Source of the DNA: Limnovirga soli | GTDB taxonomy: Bacteria > Bacteroidota > Bacteroidia > Chitinophagales > Chitinophagaceae | Direction of reading: 5' to 3' | Length of the DNA stretch: 64,000 nucleotides | Assembly (NCBI RefSeq): GCF_013106755.1 | Contig: NZ_WHPF01000020.1 | Location: 1-64,000 of the forward strand | In this document: piece by piece, positions 55,278-64,000 of the stretch | Position numbering within the stretch: the first letter of the stretch is position 1 | How the letters are laid out: the number at the start of each line of letters is the position of its first letter | Notes under the pieces: model-generated | What the model saw: only the letters and a program-made list of their open reading frames with translations | Database searches by the model: none | Told to the model about the DNA's origin: nothing | Program-made: the position numbers and the translations under genes

Positions 55278-55432
55278 AGCCCAACTAGAAGTACTTTAAT
55301 CAGCTTTGCTTGCGTCGCACACTTCAGGGTTCGGGGTTAGTTTGGACTATAGATACAAAGCCATATGCTTCAGTTTTTACCTGCAGAAATACATTCTATA
55401 GTACAAGAGTGCGACGCAAGGATAGTTGGGCT
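55278..55432. repeat. Dispersed inverted-repeat element with chimeric arm and outer stem
   Basis: The left arm begins as the common type (CTTGCGTCGCACACTT at 55309) and then switches to the CAGGGTTCGGGGTT of the second type. The right arm 55401-55420 is common. An outer perfect 10-bp pair, AGCCCAACTA (55278-55287) and TAGTTGGGCT (55423-55432), encloses the whole. This is the clearest case of copy-specific outer complementarity. Confidence 0.9.
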
Positions 55433-55452
55433 TTTATTAAAGTTAGGTACAT

Positions 55453-55488
55453 AAAAAAAGAGCTGTCAATTATATTGACAGCTCTTTT
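55453..55488. terminator. Bidirectional terminator after the SusCD operon
   Basis: The palindrome AAAAAAAGAGCTGTCAAT/ATTGACAGCTCTTTTTTT, with a T run on both strands, 17 bp past the stop of the 55.5-kb lipoprotein gene. Confidence 0.9.
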
Positions 55489-55504
55489 TTTAGATATTAT
55501 AAAC

Positions 55505-56407
55505 TTATTGAATAGTTAATTTCTCATAAGTTTGACGAGTATAACCATTTTGTCCAGAAGAACCAACACCATAACCATAATGTAACCAGAATATACCACC
55601 GGCTTCATCATAAGTATTGTTGTAAATATCGCTTGTATATCCACCAGGGCCTGGATATGTTCCAATACCAGCAGGGTTGTCCAAGGTCATAAAGCCAGAA
55701 GCTGGTACTGCAGGCGCTGCACCAACAGGTTGCCAGTTTACAACACTTGCACCTTCCACATCAAAATGGAAATAGTACCCACTACCGCCTAAGTCACCCA
55801 ATTCCATTTCAGTAGTATTGGGGTCAATGGTACCTAAGAATTTATCTCTGGCAATTGCCCTTGGAGAACTTGGATGGAAAAAATAACCTTTAGCTGAATA
55901 ATCGCCTTCCCATGCATTTTTAACCTTAATTACAATTACAATCTCGCTGTTACCAGGAATTACATAACTGGTTCCGCCAGATGCGCCTGTAATTTTGCAG
56001 GCTATAGCAAACTGAGTACCATAGGTAAGCAGTTTTTGAATATCAATTGTTGCATTGGCTAAACCTTCGCCGCCGCTAACTGCAATTGATGCTGGAATAG
56101 TGTAGATATCACTTGGCATTACTTCAAATTCAGTACCATTTGCGTCATTGTATGCTGCTACTAATGACTCATCAACAGCAACTGTTGCAGTAGCGCTTCC
56201 ACCGCCATTTACATAAGCATTAATAGGTACTTCAAGTGTACTTGTAGTGGCATCAACAGTTAATACAATAGGATCTGTATTGGGGGTACCAAATCCCAGA
56301 CCAACTTTAGAAGTGGCACTCTGAGTTTCATAAAAAACCTTTTCCTTTTCACAACCAACAGTAAAAATGGTTGCACCAAGTAAAAAAGCCGATAATATTT
56401 TTTTCAT
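55505..56407 (-). CDS. DUF1735-type lipoprotein of the SusCD operon
   Basis: The 300-residue protein has a lipobox (IFTVGC, Cys about 19), an Ig-like N-terminal domain with YNDANGTEFEVMPSDIYTIP, then a glycine- and aromatic-rich C-terminal domain. It is a paralogue of the 52.1-kb protein by the shared Y-N-D-x-N...E-x-x-P-S-D-x-Y motif. It follows susD by 46 bp and is likely a surface binding protein of the same uptake system. Confidence 0.82.
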   Translation of the reverse strand: MKKILSAFLLGATIFTVGCEKEKVFYETQSATSKVGLGFGTPNTDPIVLTVDATTSTLEVPINAYVNGGGSATATVAVDESLVAAYNDANGTEFEVMPSDIYTIPASIAVSGGEGLANATIDIQKLLTYGTQFAIACKITGASGGTSYVIPGNSEIVIVIKVKNAWEGDYSAKGYFFHPSSPRAIARDKFLGTIDPNTTEMELGDLGGSGYYFHFDVEGASVVNWQPVGAAPAVPASGFMTLDNPAGIGTYPGPGGYTSDIYNNTYDEAGGIFWLHYGYGVGSSGQNGYTRQTYEKLTIQ

Positions 56408-56453
56408 AATTTTTCTTTAATTGAGTGATGACTAATTTCTTTTGAAAGAGATA

Positions 56454-58010
56454 TTACTGAACATCCCACCAAACACGACCAAACTGAGAATCTGTTGATT
56501 GACCACCACCTGTGTATTGACCAGCCGCGCTGTTCACGTTGGCAGTGTTCAAGCTATACTCATTAGGGCCATAAGGGAAACGTCTTGGAATATCAGTTAA
56601 ACCTGGAGCAGGAGATAATTCAGGAACACCTGTTCTTCTCCAGTTAGCCCAACCCAACCAACCAACAGGGAAGCTTGCTACCCATTGCTCATATTGGATT
56701 TTTTCCAAATCTGTTTCACCGTCTAAAGCTATCTGTGATTGAGAAATGTAATAGAAATAATCATCTCCATCCATAGTAGCACCACCAAATATTGGCTGTA
56801 AGGTACCTGTATAGATTTTCCATTGCTTATAACTTTCAGCAATACCTTCGTAGTAATTGTCTTCTACACTTTCTTCAGTCCAGCCCAATTCAGCTGCCTC
56901 AGCTCTTGCCAAATAAATTTCAGCAGAAGTTAATAAGAAAGCAGTTGAAGTTGCTACGTTAAAATCTGTACCATCAGAAAAAATTGTTTTGCTGGTACCA
57001 ACCACTCTAGCCCATGTTGTTTTAGGGAAAGAAATAGCTTCATCTCTGGTTAAACCATAAGGGAAACCTACAACAGATGCACCGGCTGCAGTATTAGTTG
57101 CGCCTTCAGCGGTACCATAAACATAATATCTGTCATCAAAGTTGTTATATAACTGGTCTATTACGATATCAGAAACAGCATAGTCTTTTCTGGCAGTAAC
57201 ATTGTAATAATTGTAAACAGGGCTATTAAAGTTACCGCCTGGATATACTACTTTAGCCATTTCACCAGTTTCAAATACACCACCATCCGCAGACAGGGCC
57301 GCATTAAACTCAGATTTACCTTTTGTTGCATCCACTTTGCTTAAACGTAAAGCCATCATAGCTCTTGTAGAATTAGCAAATTTTTTCCACATAGTAATAT
57401 TCTTATTAAAAAGGATATCACCGCTCATAGCAGGACCATCATCAAATTGCTTAACGGCCTCATCTAATTCTGTGAACAATGCATTATAAATTTCCTGCTG
57501 AGAAGTATACGCTACTACGCCGTTATTATCTGCCTGAAAGATGCTATTGTAAGGAATGTCTCCCCAAGTATCTGTAAGGAACCAGAAAATATAAGCTTTC
57601 ATAATTCTTGCAACAGCAATTTGATTAGCATTTGAACCATATGCTAAAGCAATAGGAGCTGTAGCTGGATCAGTGTTGTAATCAATAATTGTTTGAAGAT
57701 CCTTTAAGTTACCGGCATAATAACCATCCCAGTTTGTAGTTGGTTTGGCATAACGTGAAGCCTCAGTATACTGAGTTTCAGAAAAATACTGGCAATATAA
57801 ACCACCCTGTGTAGAAATACCACCCTGATCCCAGGAGTAAGTACTACCTACACCACTCAATACCTGAGTTAAAAGCGCAGAGGTTAAAGGCGTAAGCGCT
57901 ACTGTAGGATTTGTATTCATGTTACCAAAGTCCTTACTACAGGAGCTAATGGTAAGAATTGATACAGCTAATACAGCCGTAAGAAATACCTTGAATTTTG
58001 TTTGTAACAT
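56454..58010 (-). CDS. SusD-like nutrient-binding lipoprotein
   Basis: The 518-residue protein has a lipobox (LTISSC, Cys about 24) and the SusD-like fold with TPR helices, including AVARIMKAYIFWFLTDTWGDIPY, the hallmark of SusD/RagB proteins. It forms the lid over the SusC channel. It lies 19 bp after susC. The ligand cannot be read from sequence. Confidence 0.92.
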   Translation of the reverse strand: MLQTKFKVFLTAVLAVSILTISSCSKDFGNMNTNPTVALTPLTSALLTQVLSGVGSTYSWDQGGISTQGGLYCQYFSETQYTEASRYAKPTTNWDGYYAGNLKDLQTIIDYNTDPATAPIALAYGSNANQIAVARIMKAYIFWFLTDTWGDIPYNSIFQADNNGVVAYTSQQEIYNALFTELDEAVKQFDDGPAMSGDILFNKNITMWKKFANSTRAMMALRLSKVDATKGKSEFNAALSADGGVFETGEMAKVVYPGGNFNSPVYNYYNVTARKDYAVSDIVIDQLYNNFDDRYYVYGTAEGATNTAAGASVVGFPYGLTRDEAISFPKTTWARVVGTSKTIFSDGTDFNVATSTAFLLTSAEIYLARAEAAELGWTEESVEDNYYEGIAESYKQWKIYTGTLQPIFGGATMDGDDYFYYISQSQIALDGETDLEKIQYEQWVASFPVGWLGWANWRRTGVPELSPAPGLTDIPRRFPYGPNEYSLNTANVNSAAGQYTGGGQSTDSQFGRVWWDVQ

Positions 58011-58029
58011 ATTAATTAGCTTTTGAAAA

Positions 58030-61000
58030 TTAGAAATTGAATTTTACATTAAATCCAAGCGAGCGAACCGAAGGAAGCTGACCATCTTCACCATACACAC
58101 CTGAAATTTCAGATGGATCGAAGTTCTTAGAAGCACTGTAAATCAACCAAGGATTACGTGCAACCAATGATACAGTGATACCTTTTACTGCATTGCTTAA
58201 GAAACCAAGTTTATCGCTTGAAATGTTATAACCAAGACTAACTTCTCTCAATTTAACAAAAGTAAGATCGTGAATGTAAGGATCTGCAATACCAGCGTTA
58301 TAGAATTGGTGGAAATAAGTAAATCCATCAACATAAGTATCAACTGGAGTTTTGCTATCTACAGAACTAACCCCTGTAACACGAACACCACCGCCTTCGC
58401 TTAATGGAGCCCTAACATTTTTACCTCTATCATTTAAACCGGCTGTGTAATCAAGCAAGCCTGAAAATGCACCCCAGCTTTCGGTTAATGAGAAGAATTT
58501 ACCACCAACCTGATAATCCATACTAACATTTAAAATGAAATTTTTGTAGGTAAATAAACTTTGGAAACCACCAGTTAATTTAGGAACGATATTTCCCCAA
58601 TTGTATTGTGAGTTACCTGAAGCATATAAACCAGTAGCAGGATCGATCAATGGTTTACCGTCAGCATTTTTTGTCATACCGCCACCAATTAACTGACCCC
58701 AATCTTCACCCAATACTTGATATGCAGTAGCATATCTAGAACCGAATGCACCGGCCCAACCGCTAGGCTGAATTCTGGTTGTACCTTCAATTAATTTGGT
58801 TACCGGGTTTTTCATCAGGTATCCAATTGTTTTGTTAACAGACCATGTAAAGTCTTTATGGTTAACAATTTTGGCATCAATAGTGAACTCAAAACCTTGT
58901 CTTTCAACAGATGCAGCATTAATAGTTTTTGTTGTAAAACCACTCTGTCCGGCAACCTGTATGTTGATTGGTTGATCAGCAGCAACTTCATTATAGTAGT
59001 TAGCTGTTACACCCAATTTATTTTTAATGAACCTTAACTCGATACCAGCTTCATAACTGGTAATCAATGCACCAGACAATGTACTTGAAGGAATTGTGTT
59101 ACTTACAGACTGCAAAGTGTTATCACCCCATTTGTTTGCATTCAAAGGATAAGTAAGATCAAGTGCATAAATATCTAAACTTAGCGGTTTTTTACCCCAG
59201 CTACCATATACTTTAGCAAATGATAACCATGGTAATGCATCTTTTGTAAATGTGCTTGGAACAAATGCTAAACCAGCTGATGGGTAAAATAATTTATTAT
59301 CATTTTTAGGTAAAGTAGAAGCATAATCCTGCCTTAAAGCAAAAGTAGCACTGATGAATTTTTTATACTCAATATCACCACTTGCGAAAACAGAATTAAT
59401 ACGCTGTTCCAATCTTGAGTTGCTTATAGCTGGAGATGCAACAGAGTTTGATAAAGCATATAAATCATAAATGGTAAGACCATTTACAGTTGAAGCATTT
59501 AAATCTTTACGGATAAAGGTAAATACGTTACCACCAGCCAATAAATTAACACCAAGATCTTTAAAGAATGTGTTGTTATAAGAAGCAATAGCTTCATAGT
59601 TGGTTTCATTTTGATAACGTTCGCCAGTACCAAAACCTGCTTTAGTACCTGTTTGAGAACCACTCTTTTCTAAGATTGATTTTGTTTTATTCTCAAAATA
59701 GTAATTAGATTGGTCTCTGCGCACAGTACCTCTAATATTAAAGTGACTGTTTAATTTAAAGTTCAAATAAACATCACCATATAACCTGTCTCTTCTCTGA
59801 CGTTGATCAAGATTATCTTGATAACTATAGAAGTTGTACCAGTAGTTACCAGTAAAGAAGCCATTTGGATTGGAAGGATCGTAAGAATTAGGATTAGAAG
59901 TCCAGTTCCAGCTGGCTAATGTACCAGTTGGAGTTAATAAACCTCTTAATTCTTTCATGATATTAATATCCAAATCTCTATGGTTCCATTGACCGAAGTT
60001 ACCAGAAGACTGGTTAGCATATCCATCATTATAATCACCATAAATATTCTGTGTGTTAAAATTCATATTAACACCAGCAGAAAAATATTTATTTAATTCA
60101 ATCTGAGTACTTGTAGAAACTACGTTTCTGTCAGATTTTGAATTTGGAATAATACCCTGGATAAATTGTTTAGAGAAAGACAATCTGGTGCTATAACCCT
60201 GGCCAGATTTGTAAAAATTAACGTTGGTATTAGAATTCAGGCCATTTTCCCAGAAATCTTTTACGTTATTTGGTTGAGGAGTTAAACTTGCAGTTTTTCC
60301 AGAATACTTAGTACCTGGCACCAATGCATACCAAGGAATATATTCCTGACCTTCCATTTTAGGACCCCAGCTAGCATCATCAGTAAAATCAGGATAACCT
60401 TTGCCATCTAAAGACTGCCATGATTCTGGCATTCCATCTACATATTTAAAAGGTATCAAGCTTCCTGATCCACCACCTGCGTATTCATTTTGCAATTTTG
60501 GCAATATGCTTACATTGTCAAAAGTCATACCTTGACTTACATCAATTGCAGTTTTACCTTGACCAGCTTTTTTAGTGGTAATGATGATTGCACCATTAGC
60601 AGCACGTGAACCGAAAAGGGCAGTAGCGTTTGCACCTTTTAATACGTTTAAGCTTTCTACGCTGTTAGGATCGATATCGTATGCATCACCAACGATAGTA
60701 CCATCAACAACATAAATTGCGCCAACATCACCAGACAGTGATAAACCACCTCTAATACGGGCAAATGATTGGCTGTTTAATTTAGCTCCAGACTGAGATC
60801 TGAACTGAACACCTGCAACTTTACCAGCCAAGGCATCGTTCAAATTTGATTGAGGAATCAAATTCAGTGTTTCAGATTTAATAACCTGAGTACTAAACGG
60901 AGTAGTTCTTTGGTCTTTTTTAATGTTAAACGCTGTAGTTACAACAACTTCAGAAATCGTTTCCTGTGACCTGCTTAAGGATACAGTTACACTTTCAGAA

Positions 61001-61251
61001 TTAATTGTAACTTCTTTGTTCGCAAACCCTACTGAACTAAACACCAATACTGAACCAAAAGATGTTTTAATGGTAAATGTACCATTTGCATCAGATGATA
61101 CACCGGTTTTGCCATCTTTTACTTTAACAGAGGCAAATGGTACCGGATTACCACTCTCATCAATAACCTTACCCGTAATGCTACGGGTTTGTGCTAATGC
61201 TATTGTAGACGATAGCATTAGCAAAATGAAGAAACTTACAATTTTTCTCAT
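58030..61251 (-). CDS. SusC/RagA-type TonB-linked outer membrane transporter
   Basis: The 1073-residue protein has a signal peptide, an N-terminal carboxypeptidase-regulatory-like domain (SITGKVIDESGNPVPFASVKVK), a plug domain with the SusC signature (ALAGKVAGVQF ... VVDGTIVGDAYDIDPNSVESLNVLKGANATALFGSRAANGAIIITTKK), and a large barrel ending in GFNVKFNF. It heads the operon susC-susD-lipoprotein. No glycoside hydrolase or sigma/anti-sigma regulator is adjacent, so the substrate is unknown. Confidence 0.96.
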   Translation of the reverse strand: MRKIVSFFILLMLSSTIALAQTRSITGKVIDESGNPVPFASVKVKDGKTGVSSDANGTFTIKTSFGSVLVFSSVGFANKEVTINSESVTVSLSRSQETISEVVVTTAFNIKKDQRTTPFSTQVIKSETLNLIPQSNLNDALAGKVAGVQFRSQSGAKLNSQSFARIRGGLSLSGDVGAIYVVDGTIVGDAYDIDPNSVESLNVLKGANATALFGSRAANGAIIITTKKAGQGKTAIDVSQGMTFDNVSILPKLQNEYAGGGSGSLIPFKYVDGMPESWQSLDGKGYPDFTDDASWGPKMEGQEYIPWYALVPGTKYSGKTASLTPQPNNVKDFWENGLNSNTNVNFYKSGQGYSTRLSFSKQFIQGIIPNSKSDRNVVSTSTQIELNKYFSAGVNMNFNTQNIYGDYNDGYANQSSGNFGQWNHRDLDINIMKELRGLLTPTGTLASWNWTSNPNSYDPSNPNGFFTGNYWYNFYSYQDNLDQRQRRDRLYGDVYLNFKLNSHFNIRGTVRRDQSNYYFENKTKSILEKSGSQTGTKAGFGTGERYQNETNYEAIASYNNTFFKDLGVNLLAGGNVFTFIRKDLNASTVNGLTIYDLYALSNSVASPAISNSRLEQRINSVFASGDIEYKKFISATFALRQDYASTLPKNDNKLFYPSAGLAFVPSTFTKDALPWLSFAKVYGSWGKKPLSLDIYALDLTYPLNANKWGDNTLQSVSNTIPSSTLSGALITSYEAGIELRFIKNKLGVTANYYNEVAADQPINIQVAGQSGFTTKTINAASVERQGFEFTIDAKIVNHKDFTWSVNKTIGYLMKNPVTKLIEGTTRIQPSGWAGAFGSRYATAYQVLGEDWGQLIGGGMTKNADGKPLIDPATGLYASGNSQYNWGNIVPKLTGGFQSLFTYKNFILNVSMDYQVGGKFFSLTESWGAFSGLLDYTAGLNDRGKNVRAPLSEGGGVRVTGVSSVDSKTPVDTYVDGFTYFHQFYNAGIADPYIHDLTFVKLREVSLGYNISSDKLGFLSNAVKGITVSLVARNPWLIYSASKNFDPSEISGVYGEDGQLPSVRSLGFNVKFNF

Positions 61252-61280
61252 GTGACTATAGGTTTTAAAATTTTTGCGCC

Positions 61281-61288
61281 CAAATATA
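61281..61288 (-). promoter_or_regulatory. -7 box of the SusC operon
   Basis: TATATTTG on the minus strand, 29 nt before the ATG. The nearest upstream TTTG (61302-61305) is only 13 nt away. The remaining gap up to 61650 is very AT-rich, and I see no other feature in it. Confidence 0.42.
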
Positions 61289-61656
61289 GTGGGTTTCTAA
61301 ACAAATGGTTAAAAAAAATAAAACGGCTGTTAAATCTTTATGAACAGAATTTAAGACAAAGCCATAGCAGTTTATGCTGCTTTTTTTTTGATTAAAATAA
61401 TAAAAACTTATTAATATTAATATTTATAATTATAAATCAATAACTTACACTATTTAATTTATTCATATATGTTCTAATTGCCTTAAATTTCTCATTTTCA
61501 TTTGTATTCATAGATAAGAGTCGCTTGTCCATTTTCCCCAATTAACATTTCCTCAATTCGTATGGAGGCACCCCAATTTTAACCGGAATTAAAGCCAAAA
61601 TGCCTTTCGGATTAGAGGAATTGGATAATTATTCCCTTTTTAACGCAGCGTAATTA

Positions 61657-61664
61657 TATTTTTG
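61657..61664 (+). promoter_or_regulatory. -7 box just before the folD start
   Basis: TATTTTTG ends 4 nt before the ATG at 61669. If used, the transcript would begin at or near the ATG. No clear -33 box. Confidence 0.35.
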
Positions 61665-61668
61665 CACC

Positions 61669-62544
61669 ATGTTAGTATTAGATGGAAAAATAGCATCAGC
61701 AGCAATAAAAGAGAAACTGCAACAAGAAGTGGCACTTATTGTAGAAAAAAAACAACGTATCCCTCATTTAGCCGCTATACTTATTGGTAATAACGGAGCA
61801 AGTGAAACATACGTTGCCAGCAAAGTAAAAAATTGTGAAGAAGTAGGTATCGAATCTTCTTTGATAAGATTCGAATCGGATGTTGATCAAACTACACTCC
61901 TCAATAAAATTGAAGAATTAAATACGGATGCAAATATCGATGGCATTCTGGTTCAGCTACCCTTACCCGGCCATATTAACGAACAAAAAGTTATTGAAGC
62001 TATACATCCTACCAAAGATGTAGATGGCTTTCACCCAATTAGTGCCGGCAAATTGGTTCAAGGCATGCAAACCTTCATTCCGGCAACCCCATATGGCATT
62101 ATGTTGATGCTGGAACATTATAATATACAACCCAAAGGCAAACATGCAGTTGTAATTGGTCGCAGTAATATTGTTGGCCGCCCAATGAGTATTTTACTTA
62201 GCAGTAATACCAAATATGGTAATGCCACTGTAACCATCTGCCATTCACATACACCTAACCTTGCCGAAATCTGTTTACAAGCCGATATTCTTGTAGCTGC
62301 ACTTGGTAAACCAGGCTTTGTTAAAGCTAATATGGTAAAAGATGGCGCTATTGTTATAGATGTGGGCATTACCAGAGTAGAAGATAATACCGCCAAAAAA
62401 GGATTTCGTATAAAAGGAGATGTTGCCTACGATGAAGTGGCCCCAAAAGCAGCTGCCATTACCCCTGTACCTGGAGGTGTTGGATTAATGACAATTGCCG
62501 GACTGCTTAAAAATACATTGCAGGCTTATCAGCAACATCAGTAG
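61669..62544 (+). CDS. folD: Methylenetetrahydrofolate dehydrogenase/cyclohydrolase FolD
   Basis: A bifunctional enzyme that interconverts 5,10-methylene- and 10-formyl-tetrahydrofolate. The 291-residue protein has YVASKVKNCEEVGI with the catalytic lysine, ILVQLPLPGHI, PTKDVDGFHP, the NADP site GRSNIVGRPMSILL, and PVPGGVGLMTIAGLLKNTL. It supplies the cofactor used by PanB. The gene is monocistronic. Confidence 0.97.
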   Translation: MLVLDGKIASAAIKEKLQQEVALIVEKKQRIPHLAAILIGNNGASETYVASKVKNCEEVGIESSLIRFESDVDQTTLLNKIEELNTDANIDGILVQLPLPGHINEQKVIEAIHPTKDVDGFHPISAGKLVQGMQTFIPATPYGIMLMLEHYNIQPKGKHAVVIGRSNIVGRPMSILLSSNTKYGNATVTICHSHTPNLAEICLQADILVAALGKPGFVKANMVKDGAIVIDVGITRVEDNTAKKGFRIKGDVAYDEVAPKAAAITPVPGGVGLMTIAGLLKNTLQAYQQHQ

Positions 62545-62582
62545 TATTATGTAGCAAACAGAGGTACTACTATCTTTCACCT

Positions 62583-62602
62583 GTTGTGTCACTCACTTGT
62601 AC
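62583..62602. repeat. Dispersed repeat, variant left-type arm upstream of queE
   Basis: GTTGTGTCACTCACTTGTAC, the same variant as at 11403. With the right-type arm at 63328 it brackets queE, but the two arms are of different types. Confidence 0.78.
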
Positions 62603-62671
62603 AGCAACAATGCTATGCAGCAATCATCATTTTAATAGTAAGCACTATTCGTAAACAGCATTCCCATTTTC

Positions 62672-63295
62672 ATGCAAACCAGCAACAATATACATATACA
62701 AACACTACCTGTAATGGAATCATTCTACACCTTGCAAGGTGAAGGATTTCACCAGGGAAGAGCTGCTTACTTTATACGCCTTGGTGGCTGCGATGTTGGT
62801 TGTTTTTGGTGTGATGTTAAAGACAGTTGGGATGCAGCCAAACACCCTCAGCAAACCATAGCAACCATAGTTGCAGAGGCTGCCACCATGCCAGGCAGAC
62901 TTGCTGTAATTACCGGTGGCGAGCCACTTATGCACCAATTGGATTTACTAACTAGTGCCCTGCAAGCACAAGGCTTTGAAACCAATATAGAAACTTCCGG
63001 CTCTCACCCCATTAGCGGTTCATGGAACTGGATATGCCTTTCGCCAAAAAAGTTTAAAACACCATTGCCAAAAATATTGCCTTTAGCCAATGAATTAAAA
63101 GTGGTTATTTATAACAAAACTGATTTTAATTGGGCTGAATCCTATGCCGGAAAAGTTTCTCCCAATTGCAAACTTTACCTCCAACCAGAATGGGACAAAA
63201 GGCAGGAAATAACCCCACTTATTATTGAGTATATAAAGCAACATCCGCAATGGGAAATAAGTATTCAAATGCATAAATATATTGATGTTCCTTAA
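62672..63295 (+). CDS. queE: 7-carboxy-7-deazaguanine synthase
   Basis: A radical SAM enzyme making the 7-deazapurine core of queuosine. The 207-residue protein has the cluster motif GGCDVGCFWCDVK (CX3CX2C at about 40-47), YTLQGEGFHQGRAAYFIRLGG at the start, and TGGEPLM. The gene stands alone; queC, queD and queF are not in the window. The tRNA-Tyr at 17.3 kb is a target of the pathway. Confidence 0.93.
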   Translation: MQTSNNIHIQTLPVMESFYTLQGEGFHQGRAAYFIRLGGCDVGCFWCDVKDSWDAAKHPQQTIATIVAEAATMPGRLAVITGGEPLMHQLDLLTSALQAQGFETNIETSGSHPISGSWNWICLSPKKFKTPLPKILPLANELKVVIYNKTDFNWAESYAGKVSPNCKLYLQPEWDKRQEITPLIIEYIKQHPQWEISIQMHKYIDVP

Positions 63296-63327
63296 CCAAT
63301 TTTTTTGCCCCGAAAAATACCAGCACC

Positions 63328-63345
63328 TGAAGAGTGCGACGCAAC
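63328..63345. repeat. Dispersed repeat, truncated right-type arm downstream of queE
   Basis: TGAAGAGTGCGACGCAAC lacks the GTACA head of a complete right arm. It sits 33 bp after the queE stop. Confidence 0.7.
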
Positions 63346-63514
63346 GGATGTTATATGCTTGCAATTGGCATGGCTAAAAAATGTACTTACTTAATTTAAC
63401 ATTGGAACAGGTAAATTTTATTACAGCAATTCCTGTCCACCCACATTTCTGATTAACTTTATATGCTGGCTTTTATTTTAAAAAAATGCCTTTGCATTAA
63501 ATTACAGTTTGCAT

Positions 63515-64000
63515 ATGCAAAAAACACTTTTTACAATAATAATATATCTCCTTGCAATTACTAATGGCAATGCCCAAAACTATCAGCCTGATTTGGTAAA
63601 TAAAAAAGCGTTAGACATTTATTTTAAGGCTTTGGACAATTTAAATTTTGGCTACACAAAAGAGGCTTTGCCTATGCTGGAAAAAGCAATTGCAATTGAT
63701 AACCGTTTTGCAGATGCGTATTTATCTATGGCTGGTGCATATGGGGAATTGAAGGATTATTTAAAGAGTGTTTATTTTTATGAAAAAGGGCGTGATATTG
63801 ATACTGCCTATTTTAAATATTATAATCTTCCTTATTCTATTAACCTTGCTGGGCTTGGTAAATTTTCTGCAGCGCTGGCAGCTGTTAACCAGTTTTTGCA
63901 AATTCCAAACTTAAATGAGAAGAGTTTGAAAAGTGCCGAATACAGAAGAAGCTGTTATAATTTTGCATTAAGTTATGAGCAACAAAATCATACCACCGAT
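63515..64000 (+). CDS. TPR-containing exported protein, 5' part only
   Basis: From the ATG at 63515 there is an open frame of 162 codons with no stop before the window edge. It starts with a signal peptide (TLFTIIIYLLAITNGNAQ) and continues with TPR helices (EALPMLEKAIAIDNRFADAYLSMAGAYGELKDYLKSVYFYEKGRDID). The opening matches Bacteroidota proteins that carry TPR, a beta-propeller and an OmpA domain, such as T9SS-associated PorE, but the diagnostic later domains are outside the window. Confidence 0.75.
   Translation, partial: MQKTLFTIIIYLLAITNGNAQNYQPDLVNKKALDIYFKALDNLNFGYTKEALPMLEKAIAIDNRFADAYLSMAGAYGELKDYLKSVYFYEKGRDIDTAYFKYYNLPYSINLAGLGKFSAALAAVNQFLQIPNLNEKSLKSAEYRRSCYNFALSYEQQNHTTD

Noticed and set aside
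61380-61460. The AT-rich stretch before folD as a replication origin
   Set aside because: No DnaA-box cluster or origin-associated gene (dnaA, dnaN, gidA, parAB) is nearby.

Overview
The window is a stretch of chromosome from a member of the Bacteroidota, most likely order Chitinophagales (inference). The evidence is a SusC/SusD pair with DUF1735-type lipoproteins, a GH13 enzyme with a C-terminal type IX secretion sorting domain, a DUF4270 lipoprotein beside a short one-domain glycogen-synthase homologue, almost no Shine-Dalgarno sequences, and many promoter-like sites of the Bacteroidota type (TTTG, about 19 nt, TAnnTTTG). Nearly everything is core metabolism and information processing. I see no insertion sequence, prophage, integrase, CRISPR array or toxin-antitoxin module.

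Layout. 0.5-16.9 kb: priA, plsC, an alpha/beta hydrolase, a dicarboxylate symporter, a START-like protein, an ABC-2 permease, sppA, folK, a deoxynucleoside kinase, an MFS exporter, a YkgJ-type protein, a fatty acid hydroxylase, then nusG-secE-trnW-tuf read leftward. 17.0-19.8 kb: four tRNA genes (Thr-GGT, Gly-TCC, Tyr-GTA, Thr-TGT) heading the tuf operon, an orphan VWA protein and rpsP. 20-31 kb: secreted amylase-family enzyme, metK, DUF4270 lipoprotein, GT5-like protein, panC-panD, a UPF0104 membrane protein and rfaE2. 31-38 kb: ppk-ppx overlapping pair, panB, lpdA and an OmpA/TSP3 protein. 38.5-49.8 kb: an rRNA methyltransferase head to head with an Omp85-family protein, truB, a DsbA-like protein lacking one active-site cysteine, clpB, a serine hydrolase, a two-helix channel-like protein, a PduO-type adenosyltransferase, a LolD/MacB-type ATPase and gatC. 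50-61.3 kb: a sigma-54 response regulator with its own HPt protein, then a SusC/SusD locus with two paralogous DUF1735-type lipoproteins and a TlpA-like lipoprotein. 61.6-64 kb: folD, queE and the start of a TPR protein that runs off the window.

The most interesting structure is not a gene. A dispersed inverted-repeat element with the arm CTTGCGTCGCAC-W-CTTGTAC recurs at 19 intergenic places, about once per 3.4 kb and never inside a recognised gene. Ten places carry two arms facing each other about 105-190 bp apart, one carries them inside out, and eight carry a single arm. Several copies have a second, outer pair of arms whose sequence differs between copies yet stays complementary within each copy. 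At least three arm types exist, and one arm is a chimera of two types. This points to a family of structured, recombining repeats that I cannot assign to a named class.

Operons supported by short gaps or overlaps include GT5-like/DUF4270, panC-panD-UPF0104-rfaE2, ppk-ppx, response regulator-HPt, gatC-ABC ATPase, susC-susD-lipoprotein and tRNAs-tuf-trnW-secE-nusG. Rho-independent terminators close many units and often sit next to the repeat elements.
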